Source: an uncultured Prevotellaceae bacterium (GTDB taxonomy: Bacteria; Bacteroidota; Bacteroidia; Bacteroidales; Bacteroidaceae). From it: a stretch of DNA of 46,837 nucleotides. The position numbers and the translations under genes are program-made. The stretch spans positions 1 through 46,837 of the forward strand of contig CADAKX010000021.1 in NCBI GenBank assembly GCA_902788605.1, written 5' to 3'. The notes below the pieces were generated by a model. That model was not told the DNA's origin. It saw only the letters and a program-made list of their open reading frames with translations, and did no database searches. Below, piece by piece: positions 23,890 to 33,660 of this stretch (the first letter of the stretch is position 1; every line of letters begins with the position of its first letter).

Positions 23890-26793
23890 TCATTGTAGTT
23901 TTTCAATGAACTCTATCTCCACAATGCGTAGCTCATTTTTTGTGCTACCACCATTCTTGGCCTTAAAGAGGTCTAACTCGCCAGCAGCAGGTTCAGCCAC
24001 CTCGACAATTCCGCCGAAGGCATCCTTGTCCTTGCCAGCTCCTTTGAGGCGGATGGTAATCTCATCGGTCTTAACACGCTTGATGGGTGACAGGTGGATA
24101 TAGCCCAGGCTGCGCTCTGTTTCACCACTCCAGATAAGCGTCTTGCCAGCATAGATCTCCAGGGGATAGCTGCGCAAACGCCATCCTGTGAGTTTCATGC
24201 AGATATCGTCGATGACGGTTTTCTTCGCCAGACGATAGGTGATCCAGGCGGTAGAGAGTCGTCCGTCGTTCTTCCATTCCGACAGTTCGTTGTCATCATA
24301 GCTGCAGATGGCATGTTCGCTGTCATAGCCTGCCTTGGCAGAGAGGATGTCAATACCTTGTGCTTTCTCCGTGTACGAGGGTGTGAGTGGCGTTTCGCCA
24401 CGATATAGAGATGTTTTGTGTGTGGTTGTAGTTGGTTTCCTTTCACTTTTTACTGTGATATATGCTGGTTTAACGCCTTCTGCATAGGCCGAGAGATTGA
24501 TGTCGCCAGCGTGTGTAGTGGTACGTACAAGGACGCGGTTGACTCCACACTCAACAGGCAGCCACATACTTTCATTGTTGATGCCGCCAATCCATTTAGC
24601 TTCTCCCGATAGTTCGAAGTTGACGTTTCGGCTATCCAACGGACAACGACGTCCTTGTTTGTCGACAACCTCTATCTGGAAGAGTATCATATCGGCGCCG
24701 TCAGCCGTTATACCCTCAGGATTAGCGATGGTAGTGAGTTTCAGCTGATAAGGTTCGCCTACCGTTTCAAGTTGATAACTGCTGCCATCAGAGCCGACTG
24801 CTTCCAACGTGCCTGGCTCGAAATTAACGTGGTCAAAAGTATAGAGATAACGGTAGCTCTGGCGCCCTTTGCCGAGTGACCGACCATTGAGGAATAGCTC
24901 TACCTCATTGGCTGTTGACACGACATAGACAGGCTTCTTGACGCCAGGTTCGTAGTTCCAATGCCCCACGATATATGTCTGTGGCTTCTCAGGCTCTACC
25001 CATCCGCCCCACATCACCTGATGGACGAAGAAGGCATCCTTGGGGATGCGCATGGCGTCGACAACACCACTGGTACGATAGTGCTTCTCGCCACGATGAT
25101 GCGTGTTGGTGTCAGAAAAGACAATCTTTACACCACCAGAGGAGATGCGGGTGCCCGTACCAGGACGTTCGCGCCAGTAGTCGTACCAGCGACGCACCAT
25201 CTCGACAGCAAATTGGTCCATGTTGTGGTTGTATTCTAAGGCTGGACCTCCGCGATAGAGTGGTCCGTCGCCCTCTTTGTGGTAAGGATAGCTCTGCTCG
25301 TCCCAGTATTTGCGCAGTCCCTCGTCGCGACAATACTCCATCGCCCACATCGGGTGCTTCTTGCTCTTGTTGATATACAGCATCTCGCCACCGTACTCCG
25401 CCTCGTTGATATCCAACATCTCGCGACTGCCGATGGCACGTCCGCCATGAGGGTCATATTTGTCGCGGATGTCCTTCATCTCCAGCATGTGCTCACGACT
25501 GATGCTCTCGTTGCCACTTTCATAGAAGAGGATGGAGGGGTTGTTGCGGTTGTAGATGATGGCGTCGCGCATCAAGGCCGTGCGTTGTTGCCAACGAGCT
25601 CCTTCCACATCTTTCTCTGCATCGCCAGCAGGCATCGCCTGTGGCAGGCCCACGCGGTCGCACGACTCCACATCCTGTTTCCAAGGTGTGACATGCATCC
25701 AGCGTACCATGTTGGCACCTGATTCCACCATCAGCCCATTGTTGTAGTCGCTCAGCCAGGCAGGGACGCTGATGCCCACACCAGGCCATTCGTTGGAGGT
25801 GCGCTGGGCGTATCCATGTACCATCATCACGCGGTCGTTGAGCCAGATTTTGCCTTCGCCATAGTGCGTCTTGCGGAAGCCGGTGCGGGTTGCGACTGAG
25901 TCGCAACAGATGGAGCCGTTGAGCAGGAGGGCTGTTTCTACTGTGTAGAGGTAGCCGTAGCCCCACGACCAGAAATGGAGGCCCTCGACAGACTGCTGTG
26001 CCTTAACCACGCGTGTTTCGCCAGGCTGCAGGGTGACCTTTTTGCCATGGAATCGTGCCACCTCGTTGCCATCGATATCCAGTATTCTGACGGCGAAAGT
26101 GAAGGAGTGTGCATGAGAGTCTTCGTTCTTGACCTCGCTCTCAGCGTGAATCACCGCCTTGTGGCCAGCAATATCATAATCAGTGGCGTAGATGTAAGTA
26201 CCCGTTGTGCCGAGGTTAGAGTAGAGTGGCAGCGTCTGGTAGAGTTTATTGGTGATATGCAGCCAGACGTTCTTAGGCAGACCGCCGTAGTTGGCATTGA
26301 AGTTGTTATCGTTCCATTGGTAACGGCTGTCCAACACCCTATCGCGGTATTTCCAGTTGTTATCACAGCGTACGGCTATCACGTTTTCGCCTTCTTTGAT
26401 ATAAGGAGTCAGGTCGAAGCCAAAGGCCATCACGCCATTGTCCGAGAAGCCCACCTTCTGATTGTTCACCCACACGTCGGCCCCCTGGCGAGCCCCTTCG
26501 AACTCGATAAACACCTTGCCTTGTGCATCGACATCCGTCAGCGTGAAGGTCTTGCGAAACCAACAGACGGTATCCGTCAAGTCCTTGATATCTTTGCGGA
26601 AAGCCTCATTGCCGTTAAAGGCGTAGGGTAGTGTGACCTGTAGCCACGCCATATCATCGAAATCTGTCTTTGATGCTTCTGGGAAGTCGCCTACAGCCAG
26701 TCGCCAATCGGCGTTGAAAAACAGTTTCTGACGATCCGTAGCCTGCATGCCAATGGCGAGAAGCAGCATAAAGAAAAGAACAAACTTTTTCAT
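23890..26793 (-). CDS. GH2 family glycoside hydrolase (beta-galactosidase-like) with C-terminal domains
   Basis: 967 residues with signal MKKFVLFFMLLLAIGMQA. Jelly-roll sugar-binding domain (about 25-185), Ig-like domain (about 190-300) and a TIM barrel from about 305 with acid/base E429 ('FYESGNES') and nucleophile E486 ('PMWAMEYC'). A DUF4982/Ig-like region and a discoidin-like (F5/8C) domain follow at about 800-940. The barrel lacks classic LacZ spacing and belongs to the Bacteroidetes exported GH2 group found in pectin and hemicellulose loci. It starts 3 bp after the PL11 gene ends, so it probably trims galactose or other side chains of rhamnogalacturonan. Confidence 0.88.
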   Translation of the reverse strand: MKKFVLFFMLLLAIGMQATDRQKLFFNADWRLAVGDFPEASKTDFDDMAWLQVTLPYAFNGNEAFRKDIKDLTDTVCWFRKTFTLTDVDAQGKVFIEFEGARQGADVWVNNQKVGFSDNGVMAFGFDLTPYIKEGENVIAVRCDNNWKYRDRVLDSRYQWNDNNFNANYGGLPKNVWLHITNKLYQTLPLYSNLGTTGTYIYATDYDIAGHKAVIHAESEVKNEDSHAHSFTFAVRILDIDGNEVARFHGKKVTLQPGETRVVKAQQSVEGLHFWSWGYGYLYTVETALLLNGSICCDSVATRTGFRKTHYGEGKIWLNDRVMMVHGYAQRTSNEWPGVGISVPAWLSDYNNGLMVESGANMVRWMHVTPWKQDVESCDRVGLPQAMPAGDAEKDVEGARWQQRTALMRDAIIYNRNNPSILFYESGNESISREHMLEMKDIRDKYDPHGGRAIGSREMLDINEAEYGGEMLYINKSKKHPMWAMEYCRDEGLRKYWDEQSYPYHKEGDGPLYRGGPALEYNHNMDQFAVEMVRRWYDYWRERPGTGTRISSGGVKIVFSDTNTHHRGEKHYRTSGVVDAMRIPKDAFFVHQVMWGGWVEPEKPQTYIVGHWNYEPGVKKPVYVVSTANEVELFLNGRSLGKGRQSYRYLYTFDHVNFEPGTLEAVGSDGSSYQLETVGEPYQLKLTTIANPEGITADGADMILFQIEVVDKQGRRCPLDSRNVNFELSGEAKWIGGINNESMWLPVECGVNRVLVRTTTHAGDINLSAYAEGVKPAYITVKSERKPTTTTHKTSLYRGETPLTPSYTEKAQGIDILSAKAGYDSEHAICSYDDNELSEWKNDGRLSTAWITYRLAKKTVIDDICMKLTGWRLRSYPLEIYAGKTLIWSGETERSLGYIHLSPIKRVKTDEITIRLKGAGKDKDAFGGIVEVAEPAAGELDLFKAKNGGSTKNELRIVEIEFIEKLQ

Positions 26794-26796
26794 ACC

Positions 26797-28929
26797 TTAC
26801 TTATTAAATGTCTTTTTCCCGTTTTTAATGACGATACCTTTGTATGACGTATTCACGCGTTGTCCAGACAGGTTATAGGATAGACCAGAAGTCGATGTCT
26901 GGGGCATGGTCGTGATTTCTTGTATGCCCGTTGGTAGTCCTTGATTTTGCACCTTCTCGGCCTCTGCCCATGCCTCGGCATCGTTCTTCAGGTCGCTACC
27001 CAGATAGTAGCCTGTGTTGGTGGGCTGATTATAGCCGATATTTTCATTCAGCGCACTCATCCAGTAGCAGTGGTCTGTCATAAGCCACGGAAATTTATGG
27101 GTGGTAGGATACCAGGTGGAGAATATCTTAATGTCTTGCAGGCGTGTGTTGTCTGGCAGGATAATCTCCTCGCGCCAGTCGCCAAGGATGTCACCATACC
27201 ACGAGGGATTTGACTTCGTGCCGTTGATAAACGTCTCGGAGTAGCGATACATCGTGAAGGTGCGCCCATATTTCGGACTCTGGATGATGTTGTCCTCGAT
27301 AAGTTGGCGCGAGAGGTTGCCGTCGAACCAGATGGCCATGCCGCAGCCACCCTTCTGACCTTTGGTGTTGATGTTGGTCTCCGTACCATCCTGCTTGATG
27401 TAGTTGCCTTGATAGTAGAAAAACTCGCAGCCAGGGTATTCTGGGAAGAAATCGCCCACCAGACAGCGCCCCATGTCGTTGTCGCTGGTAGCGTCCTTTT
27501 TCCAGATGACACTTCCATCGCGTGCATCGTGAAGTGCCACCATCGTCTTGCCCGTCTCCAGACAATGAAACATCTGCAGTCCCTCGCGCTCAGGCAGGAA
27601 TTTTCCCACGTGGTTGGCATCGCCGTGCCCCAAGCGGGTGTTCCAGAGTCCGATGCCGTCGTGGTCAACAGCCATCGAGCCATACATCACCTCGTCCAGT
27701 CCGTCACCGTCGAGGTCGGCCACGTTCAGCGAGTGGTTGCCCTGACTGGCATAGGTGCTATGCTTCTTACCATCCTTGCCTGTACCTTTGTCGTTGGTGT
27801 CGAATCGCCAACGTTTGGTGAGTTGACCATCGCGCCAGTCCCACGCCTCTATGACGCTATGGGCATAGACACCACGCCCAAGTACTACCGATGGTAGTCC
27901 CGTCTCGTCGAAGCAGCCCACACCAATGCGGAACGAGCAGGCCCGTTTCCAGTAATCGTCGCCCCAGGAACTGCTGGTCTCGCGATTAATAAAATTATCG
28001 CGTGCCAGTTCGCGTCCTGTCTTACCGTCGATGATGCTGATGAACTCAGGACCTGCTGAGTTGTAATGGTCGAGATAACCAGGGTGCGAGGAGTTCAGGT
28101 TACCCCATGTGCGATAGTCAATCTTTCCATCGCCGTCAGTATCAGGAATCTCCGTGCCGTCGCCAAATACCGTTCCCTCACAGGTGCGGATGGCCATCTC
28201 TGCGCATCCGTCGCCATCGAAGTCAGCTATGGCAAATGAAGACGAGTTGCCAAGGATGACACCAGGACCGCCCTTCACGCGCCACATCAGCGTACCGTCC
28301 AGTTTGTAGGCATCCCAGATAACCGCCCACAGACAGTCCTGCTGCGAGTAGCTGGCACCTGAGCCATCGCTGATGATGTTGCCACTGGCATCCTTCACGC
28401 TTTGCAGACGTTTTACGACGATCTCGAACTGTCCGTCGCCATCCAGATCGCCCACACTCACATCATTAGCCGTGTAGACAATCTTCGAGGTGTTCTCATA
28501 AACGTCCTTCGTGTCAGCCAGTGGGATGCTGATATACGGCAGTCCCCCTGACACCTGCGCCTTGGTCAGCGTAAACTCCGACAGCGTCTCCTCGCTGCCT
28601 GCATAGGTCAGGCGGTAGTGGTTGTCAGCGCTTTTGCTGGCTGAACCATCCTGATAGCATGTGCGATTCTTGATGTTCGAAGCAATCTTCTTCTCTGTAC
28701 CTGTGCCGATGGTGCGATAGAGGTCAAAGCCCGTTGAGGCATTGTCGCCTGGCAGCATACGCCACGATACGAGCACCTTGCCCGTGTGTTGTTGATAGTC
28801 GCCAAGTGAAGCATCCTTCTTGCCGTTGATGCTCGCCCATAAGGCTCTGTCATCCATTTTGTTTGTCTGCCCCATCGCCATGCTGATTGATAGTATGATG
28901 GCGATGATGGTTAGTGCTGACTTTCTCAT
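26797..28929 (-). CDS. PL11 rhamnogalacturonan lyase
   Basis: I take ATG 28929 (MRKSALTIIAIILSISMAMG) as the start; it gives a signal peptide, whereas the 53-residue extension does not. 710 residues. The N-terminal Fn3-like piece ('GKVLVSWRMLPGDNASTGFD') leads into an eight-bladed propeller with calcium-binding repeats 'GDLDGDGQFE', 'ADFDGDGCAE' and 'ADLDGDGLDE', typical of PL11 (YesW/YesX-like) enzymes that cleave the rhamnogalacturonan-I backbone. The C-terminal tail 'YNLSGQRVNTSYKGIVIKNG' is a Prevotella/T9SS-like sorting signal, suggesting surface export. In operon with the GH2 gene. Confidence 0.93.
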   Translation of the reverse strand: MRKSALTIIAIILSISMAMGQTNKMDDRALWASINGKKDASLGDYQQHTGKVLVSWRMLPGDNASTGFDLYRTIGTGTEKKIASNIKNRTCYQDGSASKSADNHYRLTYAGSEETLSEFTLTKAQVSGGLPYISIPLADTKDVYENTSKIVYTANDVSVGDLDGDGQFEIVVKRLQSVKDASGNIISDGSGASYSQQDCLWAVIWDAYKLDGTLMWRVKGGPGVILGNSSSFAIADFDGDGCAEMAIRTCEGTVFGDGTEIPDTDGDGKIDYRTWGNLNSSHPGYLDHYNSAGPEFISIIDGKTGRELARDNFINRETSSSWGDDYWKRACSFRIGVGCFDETGLPSVVLGRGVYAHSVIEAWDWRDGQLTKRWRFDTNDKGTGKDGKKHSTYASQGNHSLNVADLDGDGLDEVMYGSMAVDHDGIGLWNTRLGHGDANHVGKFLPEREGLQMFHCLETGKTMVALHDARDGSVIWKKDATSDNDMGRCLVGDFFPEYPGCEFFYYQGNYIKQDGTETNINTKGQKGGCGMAIWFDGNLSRQLIEDNIIQSPKYGRTFTMYRYSETFINGTKSNPSWYGDILGDWREEIILPDNTRLQDIKIFSTWYPTTHKFPWLMTDHCYWMSALNENIGYNQPTNTGYYLGSDLKNDAEAWAEAEKVQNQGLPTGIQEITTMPQTSTSGLSYNLSGQRVNTSYKGIVIKNGKKTFNK

Positions 28930-28968
28930 CTTTCTTTCTGATTTGTTTTGAGTTAGATTTTCTGGCTG

Positions 28969-28976
28969 CAAAGGTC
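28969..28976 (-). promoter_or_regulatory. Weak -7 box (GACCTTTG) before the PL11-GH2 unit
   Basis: The minus strand reads GACCTTTG, one mismatch from TAnnTTTG, 39 bp before the PL11 ATG. The unit may also be read through from the regulator gene 117 bp upstream. Confidence 0.4.
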
Positions 28977-29045
28977 GCAAGAAAAAATGAAACTCCCTGA
29001 AAATCTCGTCGCAGATAATAAGAAAATCGTTGCAAAGTGCCTGTT

Positions 29046-30917
29046 TTAGTAGTCTTTTGGCAGCACACCATATTTCTCCTTGAAACATTTCGTGAAGTAG
29101 CTGGCGTACGAGAAACCCACGAGATCGACAATCTCATTCACGCTGTGCGACGTGGTGCGAAGCAGTTCTGCGGCACGTTCCAGGCGTTGGTTGCGGATAA
29201 AGTCGGTTGGCGTGAGTCCTGTAATGCTTCGCATCTTACGGTGCAGACTGGAACGACTCATGCAGAGGTCGCTGGCCAGCGCATCGACAGAATAATCTGA
29301 GTTGGTCATGTTGGCAGCCACAGCCGCTTTTGCCTTGTCGATGAATTCCTGGTCGGCAGCGGAAACAACAGACGTTTCTTCGCTGTCGTTTTCCTCCTGA
29401 ACATCTGTTGTGACTTGTTTGTTCCTGTTCTTTCGATAAAACAGCAAGCCAGCCACGCCAATCACGACAAGAACAACTATCCACAACCACCAATGATGAT
29501 ACCAGGCCGTGGGATAGTCGATGGTTAGCACCGTGGTGGGGTGACTCCATCGGCCATAGACATCCGTGGCGCGTACTTCCAATTGATGGACTCCACCAGC
29601 CAGATTGGCAAATTTGGCTATATGCTCCCCAACAGGCAGTACAATCCACTCCTGGTTGTTCATTCGGTAGGCAAACTGCACCTGCGATGAGTGCTCGTAG
29701 TCGAGCGTGGAGAGGTATATCTCTACGATGCTGATATCCTTGGATAGAGTGATAGTCTGCTTTCCATAGCCCATCGGCCTTTTCTGACCATCGATAGCAT
29801 AGGCTGTAACAATGGGATTGATGTCGGTAGCTATCGTGTCGTTGGTCAGTTTGAGTGTCCGAAGGTTCAGCAGACAGACACTTGTCATGCCATCTGACAG
29901 CAGAAGGGCGGTATCACTATTCAAGGCGATATGACGGAATAATGTGGTGTCGTTGAGTACGGTCAACTTCTGGTCTTTCCACTGGCAGACGCCACGTGTC
30001 TTACTCAACAGAAATAATGCTTGCCGCTGTTGTGAGTACGCCATGCTACGCACTTTGTCCAAGTCCGTTTCCAGTTGCTGTAGATGCTCCCCATCGTATA
30101 GATAGAGCGAATGATATGAACCAATATAGTAAAGGTTTTCTTTGGTTCCTTTTGCCCACGACAGGACGGTGGCATCGTTTTGGGGCGCCTGACGACTCAT
30201 GACGGAATCAAGTCTGTGCTTGATGTCGTCCAGTGAACTGCTCTTTGACCCCGTGTCGATTTGTGTTAATGCTGTTGCCTCCATCTGCCATTTTCCATGG
30301 TTCTTTTTCAGACGGACAATACCGCCATTCCAAAGACTCGCCAATAGATTACCTTGCTTGTCGAAGCATAGCAGACTGACACTACGGTTTTTGCCCTCCC
30401 ATGTCGTTTCAAACCGTTCTATCATCTTGGCCTTGGCCGACAGATGCAGCAGCTGGTTGCGATAGGACAGCCACACACTACCATCGTTTGCCGTTATTAT
30501 GCAATTGATGCGTTTGTCTGCCAACTCGTTATCCCCATTTTTCGTCTTGACGACAATAGGGCGTACCCGATAATCCTTTTTGCTAAGGATATACGCCCCC
30601 TCTTTCGTGCCAAACCAAATCTCAGCGTTGCCTGGCAACTCCGTCATGCACAGCACGTCATTGCTGCGCAAAAGATGCGGATTCTGCCTGTCGCTGCGGA
30701 ATGATTCTATGTCATAGCCATCGAATCGGCATAGTCCCGCGTCCTTGCCGCCATACCACCAAAAACCTTCCTTGTCCTGTAAGTGGCACGTTGTCTCCGT
30801 TCCAGCTTGATACGGTATGCTTGTTGCCGTCTCTTGCGCTAGAATAGTATCTGTGTGCGCCATTATTCCACCTACCAGAAAAGCGATTGTTTTAATAATT
30901 GTTTTATAGTTTGCCAC
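29046..30917 (-). CDS. Membrane-anchored regulator: beta-propeller sensor, Y_Y_Y domain, TM and AraC-type HTH, without kinase or receiver
   Basis: I place the start at GTG 30917 because the promoter TACCTTTG lies at 30949-30956; the ATG that would begin a longer frame at 31136 is upstream of it. The first about 28 residues ('IIKTIAFLVGGIMAHTDTIL') form a signal. Propeller repeats of the Reg_prop type follow ('KEGFWWYGGKDAGLCRFDGY', 'DGSVWLSYRNQLLHLS'), then a Y_Y_Y-like domain (about 395-465), one membrane segment (about 477-494) and an AraC HTH (about 525-623; 'ALASDLCMSRSSLHRKMRSI', 'IVDLVGFSYASYFTKCFKEK'). Typical hybrid two-component regulators have histidine kinase and receiver domains between TM and HTH; both are absent. 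Probably senses pectin fragments and controls the adjacent PL11 and GH2 genes. Confidence 0.88.
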   Translation of the reverse strand: MANYKTIIKTIAFLVGGIMAHTDTILAQETATSIPYQAGTETTCHLQDKEGFWWYGGKDAGLCRFDGYDIESFRSDRQNPHLLRSNDVLCMTELPGNAEIWFGTKEGAYILSKKDYRVRPIVVKTKNGDNELADKRINCIITANDGSVWLSYRNQLLHLSAKAKMIERFETTWEGKNRSVSLLCFDKQGNLLASLWNGGIVRLKKNHGKWQMEATALTQIDTGSKSSSLDDIKHRLDSVMSRQAPQNDATVLSWAKGTKENLYYIGSYHSLYLYDGEHLQQLETDLDKVRSMAYSQQRQALFLLSKTRGVCQWKDQKLTVLNDTTLFRHIALNSDTALLLSDGMTSVCLLNLRTLKLTNDTIATDINPIVTAYAIDGQKRPMGYGKQTITLSKDISIVEIYLSTLDYEHSSQVQFAYRMNNQEWIVLPVGEHIAKFANLAGGVHQLEVRATDVYGRWSHPTTVLTIDYPTAWYHHWWLWIVVLVVIGVAGLLFYRKNRNKQVTTDVQEENDSEETSVVSAADQEFIDKAKAAVAANMTNSDYSVDALASDLCMSRSSLHRKMRSITGLTPTDFIRNQRLERAAELLRTTSHSVNEIVDLVGFSYASYFTKCFKEKYGVLPKDY

Positions 30918-30948
30918 TCGTGTTTTGGTTTTGCTCAATAGTTTGCGA

Positions 30949-30956
30949 CAAAGGTA
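30949..30956 (-). promoter_or_regulatory. -7 box (TACCTTTG) of the propeller/AraC regulator
   Basis: The minus strand reads TACCTTTG, a full match to TAnnTTTG, 31 bp upstream of the GTG at 30917. It decides the start: every frame codon before about 30942 would lie upstream of transcription. Confidence 0.65.
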
Positions 30957-31021
30957 GTTATTTTCTTTGAGAAAAACACTATTTTTTTTGATAATCGCGC
31001 ATGTAATTCGAAAGTTTTGAG

Positions 31022-31029
31022 TAATTTTG
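31022..31029 (+). promoter_or_regulatory. -7 box (TAATTTTG) of the DUF4886 gene
   Basis: TAATTTTG fits TAnnTTTG and lies 34 bp before the ATG at 31064. Together with the minus-strand box at 30949-30956 it forms a divergent promoter region. Confidence 0.55.
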
Positions 31030-31063
31030 CCCGTCAAAATAGGTTTAGTAGTTAACATCGAAA

Positions 31064-31936
31064 ATGAAAAAGATATTTTTGTTGATACTTTTCTCCTTAT
31101 TTGTTGGCGTGGCAGGCGCTCAGGTAAAGGATACATTGAGGGTTCTCGCCATTGGTAATTCGTTCTCTGAGGATGCTGTGGAGCAGTACTTATGGGAGCT
31201 GGGCCAGGAAACCGGTGTGGAATTTGTTATTGGTAATGCCTATCGAGGTGGCTGGAGTCTGATAAGCCATTGGAAGGATGCCCGTTCGCTGGCTGCCGAC
31301 ACCGAATTTCGTAAGGTGACAGAAGGAAAGCGCGTCAATCATGGAAAGCACACCCTGCGCGAGATTATTACTGACGAACCGTGGGATGTTATCACGTTTC
31401 AGCAGGTGAGTCAGGATGCTGGTCGGATAGAGAGTTATGAACCAGGACTGAGTCTGATGATTGGCTATGTCAAGGGCTTGGCCCGTGTGGATTCCGTGCG
31501 ACTGGGTTTTCACCAGACGTGGGCCTATGCCAAGGATTCTGACCATAAAGGCTTTGCCAAGTACAACCGCAACCAGTTCCTGATGTACTCCTGTATCACG
31601 GCAGCTGTTGACAAGGCCATGCACTACCATCAGGGCGACCTGACGTTCTATATCCCTTCAGGAACTGCCATTCAGAATGCCCGTACAACGTTGCTGGCCA
31701 AAAGTCGCCCTAATGAACCGGTGGTCAACCGTGAGTTAACCCGTGATGGATATCATCTGAACTATACCGTTGGCCGTTATATCGCGGCCTGTACCTGGTT
31801 TGAGGTGCTCACTGGCAAGAGTTGCGTGGGACTCAAGTCGCGTCCCAAGGGCGTTATCCCCGAGTTGGCCCTCATTGCCCAGCAGGCAGCCCATGCCGCT
31901 GTCCTGTCTCCCATGACAGTTACCCCCGTCAATTGA
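31064..31936 (+). CDS. DUF4886 SGNH-hydrolase-like secreted protein
   Basis: 290 residues with signal MKKIFLLILFSLFVGVAGAQ. 'VLAIGNSFSEDAV' (residues 28-40) carries the SGNH-type nucleophile S33; 'DGYHLNY' (228-234) supplies Asp228 and His231 in the DxxH order of the family. 'TFQQVSQDAG' probably corresponds to the Asn/Gln block. Such DUF4886 proteins are common in Bacteroidetes polysaccharide loci and are supposed to be esterases; no substrate can be read from the sequence. The neighbouring regulator and lyase on the other strand suggest a carbohydrate esterase. Confidence 0.85.
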   Translation: MKKIFLLILFSLFVGVAGAQVKDTLRVLAIGNSFSEDAVEQYLWELGQETGVEFVIGNAYRGGWSLISHWKDARSLAADTEFRKVTEGKRVNHGKHTLREIITDEPWDVITFQQVSQDAGRIESYEPGLSLMIGYVKGLARVDSVRLGFHQTWAYAKDSDHKGFAKYNRNQFLMYSCITAAVDKAMHYHQGDLTFYIPSGTAIQNARTTLLAKSRPNEPVVNRELTRDGYHLNYTVGRYIAACTWFEVLTGKSCVGLKSRPKGVIPELALIAQQAAHAAVLSPMTVTPVN

Positions 31937-31956
31937 ACAACGCCTAGTCCATAGAT

Positions 31957-33582
31957 ATGCTGCATCAAAAACGTTACCTGCTCATTGTCGTCTGTTGTCT
32001 GCTGAGTTGTCTGTCCCTTAGTGCTCAGTCCCATGCTTCAGCTAATCAATATGCGAAATGGATTGATAAGCCCCTTTCCCAGTTGCTTGAGATGGGTGGC
32101 GACTTTCGACAGCGTGACAGTATGCAGCAGGCACAGATGTGCTATAATATCGTGGCAGAGAGGGGATATGCCAGTAAGAGCCGTGAGGAACGACTGCAGG
32201 GCGTGGATGCCTGTATGTGTCTGTGGAGTATTTATTTCTATACCTATTATGATTATCCCCGTTGCTTTGACTATCTGAACAAGGCGCGAGAGATGATGGA
32301 GGATCTCCAAGTGCAGGAAGCCCGTGTGTGGCTGGGGCTGGCCTGTATGTATCAGACCATCTCGGAGGAGTGCCATAGTAGCGAATTAGGAGAGAAATCG
32401 CTGGAGTACTATATCAAGGCGATGAATGCGGCCATTCTCTCGCACGACGATGACAATACCGATAAGGCTGCCACGAATGTTGTCTCTATGGCTTCCATCC
32501 AAAAGGGACTGGCTCCGATTGCTGGTGAGTGGCATAAGTATGAGCAACTGCCAGAAGGAAAGCCCGTCAGGGTGTTGCGGCGTTATAACAAACTGCTTTA
32601 TAAGGCCTATCAGCACTTGGAACGTCAGCAATATGAGCAGACGGTTGCCATCTTTGACCAACAGCTGAGTTTTATTGACGAGCACGAATACCCCCGTTTG
32701 GTCTATTTCACCATTGTGGAGAAGGCAAAGGTATATATCAAACAATCAGATTATGCCGAAGCTATTGACGTGTTGCATCGTGCAGAGCAGATTGCTGACA
32801 GCCTCCACATGAAGGACTGTATGCTGGAGGTCTATGGCCTGCTGGCCAAATGCCATCAGCTGTCAGACCACCTTCCTGAGTATGAATGCTATCGTGAACG
32901 TAGTCGGGCTTTGGAAGATACCCTCACCACCTATCGTCAGATGACCAGTATCAACGAGAGCGAGTTCCAGAACGAGATGAAGCAGATTGAGCGTGAGATG
33001 AACGAGATGCAGCAGCATCGTCAGCGCCTGCTCATGATGACCACTGTGATAGGTGTGTTTGCGCTGGTTGTTGCCGTATTCCTCTTTATCCTCTTCCGTC
33101 AGAATGCCAAATTGCGCCACTCCAATCGTCAGTTGTATCTGAAGAACGTGGCGATGCTTCGTGCCGAGGAGGCCTGCAGGAGAGAGCAAAACAAGTATGC
33201 AGGCAGTAACCTCATGGATGATGACAAGCAACAGCTGCTGAAACGTATAGAAAACGTGATAGAGACATCCGACGAGATCTATTCCCCCGACTTCTCTGTG
33301 GAACGATTGGCTGTGCTCACCGACTCGAAATATAAATATGTGTCGCAGGTCATCAATGAATACTACGACCAGAACTTCAATAACTTCATTAACCAATATC
33401 GAATCAAGGAGGCTTGTAAGCGCATTGACAACCACGGACAATATGCCAATATGACCATCGAGGCCATTGCCAACAGCGTTGGGTTCCGTTCCAGAAGTGC
33501 TTTTTTCACTTCTTTCAAGCGTATTACCGGTCTTACTCCTTCGGAATATTTGCGCCAGTCTCATGCGTTGAATCCCGATTAA
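31957..33582 (+). CDS. TPR-domain membrane regulator with AraC-type HTH
   Basis: 541 residues with signal MLHQKRYLLIVVCCLLSCLSLSAQ. TPR-like helical repeats cover about 40-320 ('ARVWLGLACMYQTISEECHS', 'QQYEQTVAIFDQQLSFIDEH', 'SDYAEAIDVLHRAEQIADSL'), followed by a coiled stretch (about 330-357) with 'QIEREMNEMQQHRQRL', one membrane segment at about 359-380 and an AraC HTH at about 440-535 ('FSVERLAVLTDSKYKYVSQV', 'IEAIANSVGFRSRSAFFTSF'). The TPR part is extracytoplasmic, the HTH cytoplasmic. It lies just upstream of the C10 protease, which it may control. No kinase or receiver domains. Confidence 0.87.
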   Translation: MLHQKRYLLIVVCCLLSCLSLSAQSHASANQYAKWIDKPLSQLLEMGGDFRQRDSMQQAQMCYNIVAERGYASKSREERLQGVDACMCLWSIYFYTYYDYPRCFDYLNKAREMMEDLQVQEARVWLGLACMYQTISEECHSSELGEKSLEYYIKAMNAAILSHDDDNTDKAATNVVSMASIQKGLAPIAGEWHKYEQLPEGKPVRVLRRYNKLLYKAYQHLERQQYEQTVAIFDQQLSFIDEHEYPRLVYFTIVEKAKVYIKQSDYAEAIDVLHRAEQIADSLHMKDCMLEVYGLLAKCHQLSDHLPEYECYRERSRALEDTLTTYRQMTSINESEFQNEMKQIEREMNEMQQHRQRLLMMTTVIGVFALVVAVFLFILFRQNAKLRHSNRQLYLKNVAMLRAEEACRREQNKYAGSNLMDDDKQQLLKRIENVIETSDEIYSPDFSVERLAVLTDSKYKYVSQVINEYYDQNFNNFINQYRIKEACKRIDNHGQYANMTIEAIANSVGFRSRSAFFTSFKRITGLTPSEYLRQSHALNPD

Positions 33583-33660
33583 ATCGGCTGTTTTGGTTTG
33601 AAATTCCGAATTTAGAACGCCTAAAAGTATTAATATGTCACTAATCCGAAGCAAAAAGTT

